Source of the DNA: Candidatus Omnitrophota bacterium
GTDB taxonomy: Bacteria > Omnitrophota > Gorgyraeia > B26-G9
Direction: 5' to 3'
DNA: 22,828 nucleotides
NCBI GenBank assembly: GCA_022013205.1
Contig: JAKLQT010000222.1
Location: forward strand, 1 to 22,828
Shown: one piece after another, positions 1 to 6,598 of the stretch
Numbering within the stretch: position 1 is the first letter of the stretch
Layout: every line of letters begins with the position of its first letter
Made by a program: the position numbers and the translations under genes
Notes under the pieces: generated by a model
The model's input: only the letters and a program-made list of their open reading frames with translations
What the model was told of the DNA's origin: nothing
The model's database searches: none

Positions 1-360
1 CCAATTTTATACGCTTTGGAAATTGTAACTAAAACCGTTGGCAACAGTGTTATTGAAGACGCTTTAGAGACCGTAAAAGACAGTGTCAGGGATGGAAAAT
101 CCATAGCCGACCCCTTAGAAGCATCGGGTATTTTTCCACCAATGGTTGTGCTTATGGTAAATGTGGGGGAGGAAACAGGAGAACTTTCTGATATGCTCAA
201 ACATGTCGCAATATTTTATGAAGAACGCATTTCCATGGTTGTTGAAAGGTTATCATCTCTGCTAGAGCCTTTTATGCTTGTTTTTATGGGTGGATTAGTA
301 GGGTTTTTGGTCACTGCAATGTTTTTACCGATATTTAAGCTGGCAACAACGGTTATGTAA
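1..360 (+). CDS. Type II secretion/type IV pilus inner-membrane platform protein (GspF/PilC family), C-terminal part
   Basis: This is the 3' end of a gene that begins before the window; the frame is open from base 1. The visible 119 residues match the second GspF domain. They contain a PILYALEIV-like start of the repeat, then VNVGEETGELSDML, which corresponds to the family signature GE.sGeL, then EPFMLVFMGGLVGFLVTAMFLP, the last membrane helix. The protein sits in the inner membrane and forms the platform on which pseudopilins or pilins are assembled. A pilin-like gene follows 14 bases later, which supports this role. I cannot tell GspF from PilC on the C-terminus alone. No start or N-terminal domain can be judged. 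Confidence 0.9.
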   Translation, partial: PILYALEIVTKTVGNSVIEDALETVKDSVRDGKSIADPLEASGIFPPMVVLMVNVGEETGELSDMLKHVAIFYEERISMVVERLSSLLEPFMLVFMGGLVGFLVTAMFLPIFKLATTVM

Positions 361-374
361 TATTTGGAGGATTT

Positions 375-764
375 ATGAAAAAAAACGGTTTTACCTTGAT
401 GGAATTGATGCTTACAGTCATAGTTATCGCTATATTGGTAAGTATTGCTATTCCAAACTATATCAATACTGTAGAGAGAGCTCGCGCGCGTGAGGCAAGG
501 GCAACACTGGAGTCAATGCGGGCAGCTGAGCAAACATATGCTTCAGAGCGCCGGGTTATGATTAGCCTTGATGAAACTGATTCTAGTGCATGGACTATGG
601 TTGGGTTAGAAGATCCTCACAATAATAACCGCAGGTCATGGGACTATACTTTTGATGCAGTAAGCGGCAACGGTACAGCAGTGCGCAACAGCGGCCCCTA
701 TGTGGTTAACTGGACTATTCAGCTGGGGTTAGATGGAACAGAGACGGTTACAAATGGGCCCTAA
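375..764 (+). CDS. Type IV pilin / type II secretion pseudopilin
   Basis: The 129-residue protein has a class III (prepilin) signal: a short basic leader MKKNG followed by FTLMELM. Cleavage by the prepilin peptidase is expected between Gly5 and Phe6, and Glu sits at mature position 5, as in pilins. Residues 6-28 form the hydrophobic N-terminal helix that anchors and packs subunits. The rest is a small globular domain with SWDYTF near residue 96, a pattern common in GspG/PilA-like proteins of uncultivated bacteria. A good ribosome site (GGAGG at 366-370) precedes the ATG. The gene lies 14 bases after the GspF/PilC gene, so it is probably co-transcribed. Whether it is the major pseudopilin (GspG) or a pilin is not decidable here. 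Its stop codon overlaps that of convergent lpxB. Confidence 0.88.
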   Translation: MKKNGFTLMELMLTVIVIAILVSIAIPNYINTVERARAREARATLESMRAAEQTYASERRVMISLDETDSSAWTMVGLEDPHNNNRRSWDYTFDAVSGNGTAVRNSGPYVVNWTIQLGLDGTETVTNGP

Positions 765-1906
765 TTGATCAATGCCGCAATAGCTTTAGCGGCATTTTTA
801 TTGGCTTCGGATGTGCCTAAATTTTCTCTTACCTTAGAGAGTTCCTGTTTAATATTATTTTGCTTTTGCGGGCTTAAGTTGAAAAAACCGATTGTGGCTT
901 TAAAAAGATTGGCGGGCTTTGCCTGATATTGAATGAATTCAGGGATTATTTTCTTTCCGGCCACTACATTTACAAGCCCGATAAAGGGGAGTTCAATGAG
1001 TAATTTTGTCACAAACCATGTAAAGAAAGTTGTTTTATAAACAACCAGCATGGGAATACCTAAAATTGCCGTTTCCAGTGTTGCCGTTCCCGAACAAACC
1101 CAGGCAAAAGTAGAGATGTTTATAAAATCATAAGTATTATTGTCAATGATCTGTAAATTAAGATCAGGGTATTCCCGGGTTAGCTGGTTTACAAATTCAG
1201 GGCTTATATTTAATGCTTTGATAAGTAAAAATTTAATTTCCGGCATCTTTTCCCGTAATACCCTCGCTGCTTTAAGCATGACAGGCAGCAGTTTCTTCAC
1301 TTCATTTATTCTTGAGCCGGGTAAAAGACATAAGATTTTGTCCTTATCGTTTAAGTTTATGCTATTTAAAACCGTGTTCTTTGCTTTTAGGGCCTTAACT
1401 CTTTCTAATAGCGGGTGACCGACAAATTCAGCATCAACATTGTTTTCTTTGTAAAGTGTTTCTTCAAATTTGAAAACAACGAGCATCTTATCGATAGTTT
1501 TTTTGATTAAATCTATACGCCTTCTGCCCCAGGCCCATATTTGCGGGCTTATGTAGTAAATGACCTTAATCTTGGGCATTTCCTGTTTTATTCTTTTAGC
1601 CAGCCTTAAATTGAAACCGGGATAGTCGATAAGGATTACAGCCAGAGGCTGCTCCTTTTTGATCTGCGCTAAGGTAAGTTTGAATGTCTGTTTAAAGATA
1701 GGGAAATGTTTTAAAATTTCTATAAACCCGATTACAGCATACTGAGTGAGATCAGCAAATGTTTCTACCCCGGCGTTTCTCATTTGAGGGCCGCCGATTC
1801 CTGAAATCCTAAGGCAGGGATTTAAAATTTTTAGCTGCCGCGTGAGAGCCTCTCCATGCATGTCCGCGGAAGGCTCTCCGGCGATGATCATAATAGATTT
1901 AGGCAT
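761..1906 (-). CDS. lpxB: Lipid-A-disaccharide synthase LpxB
   Basis: LpxB is a GT19 glycosyltransferase at the inner face of the inner membrane. It joins 2,3-diacylglucosamine-1-phosphate to UDP-2,3-diacylglucosamine to make the lipid A disaccharide. The 381-residue length is normal. Family motifs are present in order: IIAGEPSADMHG at residues 7-18 (the GE.SGD-like start), YYISPQIWAWGRRRI near 121, VGHPLL near 163, LLPGSRINEVK near 195, and SGTATLETAILGIPMLVVYKT near 272. The ATG overlaps the end of the upstream oxidoreductase gene by 8 bases and lacks a clear Shine-Dalgarno sequence, so translational coupling is likely. The partner gene lpxD lies at the far end of the window on the other strand, so lipid A genes are not in one operon here. 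Confidence 0.95.
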   Translation of the reverse strand: MPKSIMIIAGEPSADMHGEALTRQLKILNPCLRISGIGGPQMRNAGVETFADLTQYAVIGFIEILKHFPIFKQTFKLTLAQIKKEQPLAVILIDYPGFNLRLAKRIKQEMPKIKVIYYISPQIWAWGRRRIDLIKKTIDKMLVVFKFEETLYKENNVDAEFVGHPLLERVKALKAKNTVLNSINLNDKDKILCLLPGSRINEVKKLLPVMLKAARVLREKMPEIKFLLIKALNISPEFVNQLTREYPDLNLQIIDNNTYDFINISTFAWVCSGTATLETAILGIPMLVVYKTTFFTWFVTKLLIELPFIGLVNVVAGKKIIPEFIQYQAKPANLFKATIGFFNLSPQKQNNIKQELSKVRENLGTSEANKNAAKAIAALIN

Positions 1907-2819
1907 TTTTACGGATTTGTTTTGTTATAGCCAGCGCGATCTCAAGGGCATCTTTTGCTTCTTTGCCGCGTACAATTGGCTGTTTACCTTTTTTTATGCA
2001 CTCAATAAAAGAACTTAGTTCTTCTGCGAGAGGCTCCTTTTTGGCGACAAGTATTTCTTCTTTGATGATCCGGTTGTTTTCTTTTTTATAGCAGATTATC
2101 TTTTGCTGGGCATAATCAAGGCTCAGATACGAATCTTTTTGAAAAATTCGTATTTTTCGCATTCCTTCATCACTAACCCGGCTAGCTGTAAGGTTGCATA
2201 CGGTACCGTTCTTAAAAATCAGCCTGACGCTGGCAATATCCTCGTTTGGTGAAAGCACATTAACGCCTATGGCGTGCGTCTGCAAAAGCGGTGATTTGAC
2301 CAGGGACAGGACAATATCTATATCATGGATCATCAGATCGAGTATTACACTCACATCAGTGCCTCTTTTAGGATAGGGGCTTAACCGGTGGCATTCTATG
2401 AATTTTGGGTTTTTACAAAAACCCTGAATAGTCCTGATTGCCGGGTTAAAGCGTTCAACATGTCCCACCTGCAGGATCTTTCTCTTTGCCCGGGCAAATT
2501 TTATTAATTTTTGGGCTTCAAGTGTAGTTGAGGTAATCGGTTTTTCCACAAGAACATGGATATTGTTCTTAAGAAAAGCCCTGGCAATTTTGAAATGTGT
2601 GATAGTCGGGGTGGCAATGCTTACAGCATCAACCTTATTAATTAGTTTTTTATAATCCAGATAGGCGATGCTCTTAAACTCAAGTGCGCATGAGTTTGCC
2701 TTTTCCTTATCAATGTCGCAGATGCCGGCTAATTCCACTTGGGGCATATTATTATAGATACGGGCATGAATTTTACCCAGATGTCCGGTTCCGATAACAG
2801 CTACTTTTATTTTCTTCAT
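1899..2819 (-). CDS. Gfo/Idh/MocA-family NAD(P)-dependent oxidoreductase, lipid A-linked
   Basis: The 306-residue protein has an N-terminal Rossmann fold with VIGTGHLGKIHARIY (about residues 8-22) and the family's EKP motif in VLVEKPIT (about 90-97), where Lys is the usual catalytic residue. GHVERFNPAI near 118 and LDLMIHDIDIV near 160 supply the typical Asp/His of the C-terminal domain. These enzymes oxidise or reduce sugars, often nucleotide sugars. The gene sits directly upstream of lpxB with an 8-base overlap. In Acidithiobacillus the GnnA oxidoreductase, encoded between lpxA and lpxB, makes 3-keto-UDP-GlcNAc for amide-linked lipid A. That is a possible role, but no GnnB-like aminotransferase is visible beside it. 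Substrate is therefore inferred only from position. Confidence 0.85.
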   Translation of the reverse strand: MKKIKVAVIGTGHLGKIHARIYNNMPQVELAGICDIDKEKANSCALEFKSIAYLDYKKLINKVDAVSIATPTITHFKIARAFLKNNIHVLVEKPITSTTLEAQKLIKFARAKRKILQVGHVERFNPAIRTIQGFCKNPKFIECHRLSPYPKRGTDVSVILDLMIHDIDIVLSLVKSPLLQTHAIGVNVLSPNEDIASVRLIFKNGTVCNLTASRVSDEGMRKIRIFQKDSYLSLDYAQQKIICYKKENNRIIKEEILVAKKEPLAEELSSFIECIKKGKQPIVRGKEAKDALEIALAITKQIRKNA

Positions 2820-2829
2820 AATGTCATTA

Positions 2830-2859
2830 ACTTTAACATACCAAAGAAGATATTGTCAA
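2830..2859 (-). promoter_or_regulatory. Possible sigma-70 promoter for the oxidoreductase-lpxB operon
   Basis: Read on the minus strand, TTGACA (2854-2859) is followed after 18 bases by TAAAGT (2830-2835). Transcription would begin only a few bases before the ATG at 2819. That fits the absence of a Shine-Dalgarno sequence and would give a nearly leaderless message. The -10 box is imperfect, so this is tentative. Confidence 0.35.
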
Positions 2860-2879
2860 GGCCAACTTATCCACTTAAG

Positions 2880-2901
2880 TATATATTGACGTTAATATAT
2901 A
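2880..2901. repeat. 22-bp near-perfect A+T-rich palindrome in the divergent promoter region
   Basis: The two half-sites are centred on ACGT (2889-2892). Eight of nine outer base pairs on each side are complementary; the exception is G2888/T2893. It lies about 20 bases upstream of the acyltransferase ATG and includes TTGACG (2886-2891), which could serve as a -35 box. A dimeric repressor site is one reading, and a chance A+T palindrome is another. Confidence 0.4.
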
Positions 2902-2922
2902 TTTATAGTAAGCTATATTGCC

Positions 2923-3831
2923 ATGAAGAAAAAGGCAAAGAAAAAATTTATATCCTGGTTCACTGTTTTCGGGCTGCGGTTTTTGATGTTTGTTATCAGG
3001 ATATTGCCTTTAAAAATACTTTATTCTTTTGGCAGTGCCTTAAGCGCTCTTTATTACAGGCTTGCCTATAAGAACAGGCAGACCGCTTTGAGTAATATTG
3101 AAAAGGCTTTAGGCTCAAGGGTTTCGCTAAAGCAAAGAAGGATGATCGTGCAGGAAAGTTTTAAAACAATGGGCCATATCATACTTGATACCTTGCGTTT
3201 TGGCGATTTGTCCTACGGAAAAACTAAAAAGACTATATCTATCGAGGGTATTGAAAACCTGCAAAACGCGCTTAAAAAGGGAAAAGGAGTTATCGCTGCC
3301 AGCGCGCATTTAGGCAGCTTTACGATTATAGGCGCGGGATTAGCTGTGCGGGGCTATAAAACCTCTTTTGTGGCCAGGCACGCGCGTAATAAGGGCGTTG
3401 AACGCGTAATTATGGGCATTTCCCGTAAAGCCGGGCAAAAAGTAATTTTCAGCCGCCCGGTCCATGCTTGCATGCGGCTTTGTATGAAAACCCTGGATCG
3501 CAATGAAGTTTTGATAATTGAACTGGATCAGAATTTCGGTACAGAAGGGGTAAAAATTAGTTTTTTTGATCAGCCTGCCATGGTTGCCAGCGGTCCGATT
3601 AAATTAGCCCTGAGCACGCAAGCAGCTATTGTTCCTATTTTTATAGTAAGAATTAACGCGTTTGAGCATGTTATTAAAATCGAACCGGAAATAGAACTGG
3701 AAAAATATGAAGATGCCGATATTCAAATCAGGGAGAATCTGCAAAAGGTGAGCGCGGTTATAGAAAGTTATATTCGTAAGTATCCCGGTCAGTGGGTGAA
3801 TTGGATCCACAAACAATGGGATGTATGTTGA
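2923..3831 (+). CDS. Lipid A acyltransferase-like protein (LpxL/HtrB family, lysophospholipid acyltransferase fold)
   Basis: The 302-residue protein resembles the LpxL/LpxM family, membrane-bound enzymes that add secondary acyl chains to lipid A. It has a very basic N-terminus and a hydrophobic segment at about 14-45. Later blocks match the family: IELDQNFG near 200, then FFDQPAMVASGPIKLAL, and IVPIFIVR in the 230s. The active-site block reads HLGSFT at residues 129-134. The family's HX4D/E motif normally has an acidic residue where this protein has Thr134, so catalysis may differ, or this may be a divergent acyltransferase. No Shine-Dalgarno sequence precedes the ATG. It is divergent from the oxidoreductase-lpxB pair, which fits a lipid A role. 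Confidence 0.82.
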   Translation: MKKKAKKKFISWFTVFGLRFLMFVIRILPLKILYSFGSALSALYYRLAYKNRQTALSNIEKALGSRVSLKQRRMIVQESFKTMGHIILDTLRFGDLSYGKTKKTISIEGIENLQNALKKGKGVIAASAHLGSFTIIGAGLAVRGYKTSFVARHARNKGVERVIMGISRKAGQKVIFSRPVHACMRLCMKTLDRNEVLIIELDQNFGTEGVKISFFDQPAMVASGPIKLALSTQAAIVPIFIVRINAFEHVIKIEPEIELEKYEDADIQIRENLQKVSAVIESYIRKYPGQWVNWIHKQWDVC

Positions 3832-3856
3832 CATTTAGCGAATAAGCGTATAAAAT
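3828..3856 (+). promoter_or_regulatory. Predicted sigma-70 promoter for hisG
   Basis: TTGACA (3828-3833) is separated by 17 bases from TAAAAT (3851-3856), a five-of-six match to TATAAT. The -35 box overlaps the stop codon of the acyltransferase gene. Transcription would start near 3863, about 40 bases before the hisG start. Confidence 0.6.
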
Positions 3857-3904
3857 ATAAAAGATATTTTTGTATTTTAAACAAAATTAGAAATGGTGAG
3901 GATT

Positions 3905-4780
3905 ATGGGAAGGAAAATAAAAATTGGTTTGCCTAAAGGAAGCTTACAGGAATCGACATTGCGTATGCTGAAAAAAGCTGGATTTTCCATCGCTGTTTCC
4001 AGCCGTTCCTATTTCCCTTCAGTGGATGACGCGGAGATTGAAGCAGTCCTTTTGCGGGCCCAGGAATTGCCGCGTTATGTGGAAAATGGGGTTTTAGATT
4101 GCGGTATTACCGGTAAGGACTGGATATTAGAAAACAATGCCAAGGTAATTACGGTAACTGACATGGTATACGCAAAGCAAAGCCTGACGCCTGTGCGCTG
4201 GGTGCTTGCGGTAGCTAGCTCTTCAAATATCAGTTCTGTAAAAGGTTTAAATGGCAAACGCATTGCTACTGAACTTGTAAATGTGACAAAAAGATACCTG
4301 AAGGAAAATAAAGTAAAAGCCGAGGTAGAGTTCAGCTGGGGAGCAACAGAGGCTAAGGTGCCTGAGCTTGTTGATGCGATTGTTGAGCTTACTGAGACAG
4401 GTTCCAGTTTGAGAGCGAATAACCTGAAGATTATAGATACCATTTGTGAGTCTACTACCCAGCTTATTGCTAATAAATCTTCCTGGAAGAATAAATGGAA
4501 AAAAGACAAGATCAGCAACATTGCTTTGCTGCTTAAAGGGGCAATCGCAGCTGAGGATAAAGTTGGGTTGAAGTTTAATATACAGGAAAAGAATATAGTA
4601 AAGGTTTTATCCTTAGTTCCTTCCATGAAGAACCCCACTGTTTCCCATCTGAGCAGAAAGGGCTGGTATGCTTTGGAAATTATTGCCCAGGAGAAAATTG
4701 TCAGGGACTTGATCCTGAAATTAAAAAAAGCCGGAGCAGAGGCTATTATTGAATACAATTTAACAAAAGTAATCCCCTGA
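3905..4780 (+). CDS. hisG: ATP phosphoribosyltransferase HisG, long form
   Basis: HisG condenses ATP with PRPP to phosphoribosyl-ATP, the first and feedback-controlled step of histidine synthesis, in the cytoplasm. The 291 residues fit the long form, with a C-terminal ACT-like regulatory domain from about residue 215, which works without HisZ. Visible motifs are IGLPKGSLQ (7-15), ELPRYVENGVLDCGITGKDW (54-73), FSWGATEAKVP (143-153) and the PRPP-binding ELTETGSSLRANNL (161-174). I chose the ATG at 3905 because GGTGAGG lies just upstream and the protein then begins as HisG proteins usually do. An in-frame ATG at 3893 has no ribosome site. No other his gene is in the window. Confidence 0.95.
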   Translation: MGRKIKIGLPKGSLQESTLRMLKKAGFSIAVSSRSYFPSVDDAEIEAVLLRAQELPRYVENGVLDCGITGKDWILENNAKVITVTDMVYAKQSLTPVRWVLAVASSSNISSVKGLNGKRIATELVNVTKRYLKENKVKAEVEFSWGATEAKVPELVDAIVELTETGSSLRANNLKIIDTICESTTQLIANKSSWKNKWKKDKISNIALLLKGAIAAEDKVGLKFNIQEKNIVKVLSLVPSMKNPTVSHLSRKGWYALEIIAQEKIVRDLILKLKKAGAEAIIEYNLTKVIP

Positions 4781-4835
4781 ACCTGGAGAATAGCAGGCTA
4801 ATACTAAGATATAAGCTGTAAATGGCTAGTTATGA

Positions 4836-4864
4836 GTGACGAATTATAAGTTAAAAGTTATAAT
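4836..4864 (+). promoter_or_regulatory. Predicted sigma-70 promoter for the small ribosomal protein-TPR-protease operon
   Basis: GTGACG (4836-4841) and a perfect TATAAT (4859-4864) are 17 bases apart. A start near 4871 would leave about 30 bases of leader carrying the strong AAGGAGG (4889-4895) before the 31-codon gene. Confidence 0.55.
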
Positions 4865-4902
4865 AAAGAAATTGACTGTTTTGATTTTAAGGAGGAATTT
4901 GT

Positions 4903-4998
4903 ATGCCGTGCGGTAAAAAGAGAAAACGTAAAAAAATATCTACTCACAAGAGAAAAAAAAGATTGCGCAGAGACAGACATAAAAAGAAGAACTCATAA
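4903..4998 (+). CDS. 31-residue basic protein, AURKAIP1/COX24-domain type (bS22/mS38-like small-subunit ribosomal protein)
   Basis: The ATG is preceded by an ideal AAGGAGG (4889-4895) at 7 bases spacing, and the frame closes at TAA after 31 codons. The product is about two-thirds Lys/Arg/His: MPCGKKRKRKKISTHKRK, followed by KRLRRDRHKKK. This matches the pattern I know from tiny bacterial proteins annotated as AURKAIP1/COX24-domain proteins, for example in Bacteroidota. Their relatives are mitochondrial mS38 and mycobacterial bS22, which bind 16S rRNA in the small subunit. It follows a promoter-like sequence and precedes the TPR lipoprotein gene by 15 bases, so it heads that operon. Its size makes it easy for gene callers to miss. 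The family assignment rests on sequence resemblance from memory. Confidence 0.85.
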   Translation: MPCGKKRKRKKISTHKRKKRLRRDRHKKKNS

Positions 4999-5013
4999 AA
5001 GGCAGCAACTTTA

Positions 5014-6579
5014 ATGAAATATTACGCGGGATATTCTTTTAAGCTGGTAGTGGTATTGCTTTTAGTATTAGTTGCTATTAATGGTTGTGCTGGAAAAAAA
5101 ACAACTTTTAAGAAGAGCATTGTAAATATAAACAGCAGCAAGCCGAAAGATGAAATTCTGGCAAAAAATTTGATTTCAAAAGCCTATGCACATTATTTGC
5201 GTGGGCTTTTATATGAAAAGCAAAATAAGGTTGCTGAGGCGATTAATGAATATAACCGCGCCGCTGATTACGACAGAAATTCCCCGACGATTTGCATAAA
5301 ACTGGGGACAGCATATTTCAAAAAAGGTGATTTTGACAGCTCGATTGAGCAGTTAAAAAAAGTTTTGGAGATTGATCCGGAAAATATAAAAGTGAGGCTG
5401 CTTCTAGGGGTTATTTATACCGCATTTGGTAATTTTCATGAAGCGGCAATATTGTATGATGAGGTTATCAGGCGTGAACCTGAAAATACACAGGCTAAGC
5501 TGAGCATCGCTGATCTGTATGTGCTTGAGCAGAAGGTAGACAAAGCTATTCTTGTTTATGAGGAGCTTGCCCTGGAAGATATTCCTCTGCCTTATGTGTA
5601 TTTTAACTTAGGAATGCTTTACACCCAGCTTAATAAATATGAAAAGGCGTTGTCTAGCCTTGAGAAAACATTAAGCCTTGAACCTAATTATTTAGAAGCT
5701 TATCTGGGGCTTGGATTAGTCTATGAATTAAAAAATGAAATTGAAAACTCGCGGCAGGCCTATGAAAAGGCGATTAAACTTAAACCAAAGAGCGCGCTTG
5801 CTTACTTTCGTTTGGGGCAGATGTATGTTAATAGGGATTTGTTTGATAAGGCCCTGGAGCAGTTTAAAAAGGTTTTGGAAATAAATCCGCGTGTTATTGA
5901 TGCTTATTTTGAAATCGCGCATATTTATTTAAAACAGGATAAGAACGAAGAGGCTATTGAAATTTTAGTCAGCGCAGAACCGCTTTTACAGGACAAATCG
6001 CGTTTATATCTATTAATGGGGCTGGCCTATGGATTGAAGGAGGATTTTCAAAAGGCAGAAGAGTATTACAATGAAACCATAAAGCTGACCCCTGAAGATG
6101 ACCTGGTTTATTTTTATCTGGGAGCTATGTATGAAAAACAGGGGAAAAGGGAATTGGCAAAAGCCCAGTTTTTAAAAACTATTGAAATTAACCCTAATAA
6201 TGCCGAGGCGTGCAATTATCTGGGATATATTTATGCTGAGGACGGATTAAATCTTAAACAGGCAGAGAATTTGATAAAAAAAGCTCTCGAAATAGAACCG
6301 AATAATGGGGCATATCTGGATTCTTTGGGATGGGTATATTTTAAACAGGGCAACTTTGAAGAGGCCTTGAAATTCTTAAAAAAGGCTACAGCAGTACTGG
6401 ATACGGATTCGGTTATTCATGACCATCTTGGAGACGCGTACTTGAAAAAGGGCTTGGAAAATAAGGCACGTATTCATTGGAAAAAATCGTTGGAAATTAA
6501 TCCTGTACAAAAATCAGTGCAGGAAAAACTGGACGCGCTTAATATGGGTAATAGCGCCGCCGGCAATACTAAAAAATAA
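5014..6579 (+). CDS. Tetratricopeptide-repeat lipoprotein
   Basis: The 521-residue protein begins with a lipoprotein signal: a basic and aromatic n-region, a hydrophobic core LVVVLLLVLVAI (11-22) and lipobox INGC with Cys25 as the lipidation site. From about residue 58 to 505 it is built of roughly a dozen 34-residue TPR units. These show the usual pattern of A..LG..Y...G....A...F..al...P, for example YLGYIYAEDGLNLKQAE near 403 and LDSLGWVYFKQGNFEEAL near 433. TPR proteins are scaffolds, and this one should face the periplasm, attached to a membrane. Its partner is unknown. It lies 19 bases upstream of the FtsH-like protease gene, so the two may work together. No enzymatic domain is visible. 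Confidence 0.88.
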   Translation: MKYYAGYSFKLVVVLLLVLVAINGCAGKKTTFKKSIVNINSSKPKDEILAKNLISKAYAHYLRGLLYEKQNKVAEAINEYNRAADYDRNSPTICIKLGTAYFKKGDFDSSIEQLKKVLEIDPENIKVRLLLGVIYTAFGNFHEAAILYDEVIRREPENTQAKLSIADLYVLEQKVDKAILVYEELALEDIPLPYVYFNLGMLYTQLNKYEKALSSLEKTLSLEPNYLEAYLGLGLVYELKNEIENSRQAYEKAIKLKPKSALAYFRLGQMYVNRDLFDKALEQFKKVLEINPRVIDAYFEIAHIYLKQDKNEEAIEILVSAEPLLQDKSRLYLLMGLAYGLKEDFQKAEEYYNETIKLTPEDDLVYFYLGAMYEKQGKRELAKAQFLKTIEINPNNAEACNYLGYIYAEDGLNLKQAENLIKKALEIEPNNGAYLDSLGWVYFKQGNFEEALKFLKKATAVLDTDSVIHDHLGDAYLKKGLENKARIHWKKSLEINPVQKSVQEKLDALNMGNSAAGNTKK

Positions 6580-6598
6580 GGGATGAAAAGGAGGTTAT

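Noticed and set aside
2739..3071. 110-codon open frame across the divergent promoter region
   Set aside because: It overlaps both flanking genes in another frame and shows no protein family signal.
4075..4758. Long open frame (227 codons) on the minus strand opposite hisG
   Set aside because: It is wholly antisense to a clear hisG, has no ribosome site and a composition typical of a reverse-strand shadow.
4781..4835. Rho-independent terminator after hisG
   Set aside because: No G+C-rich stem followed by a T-run could be found in this stretch.
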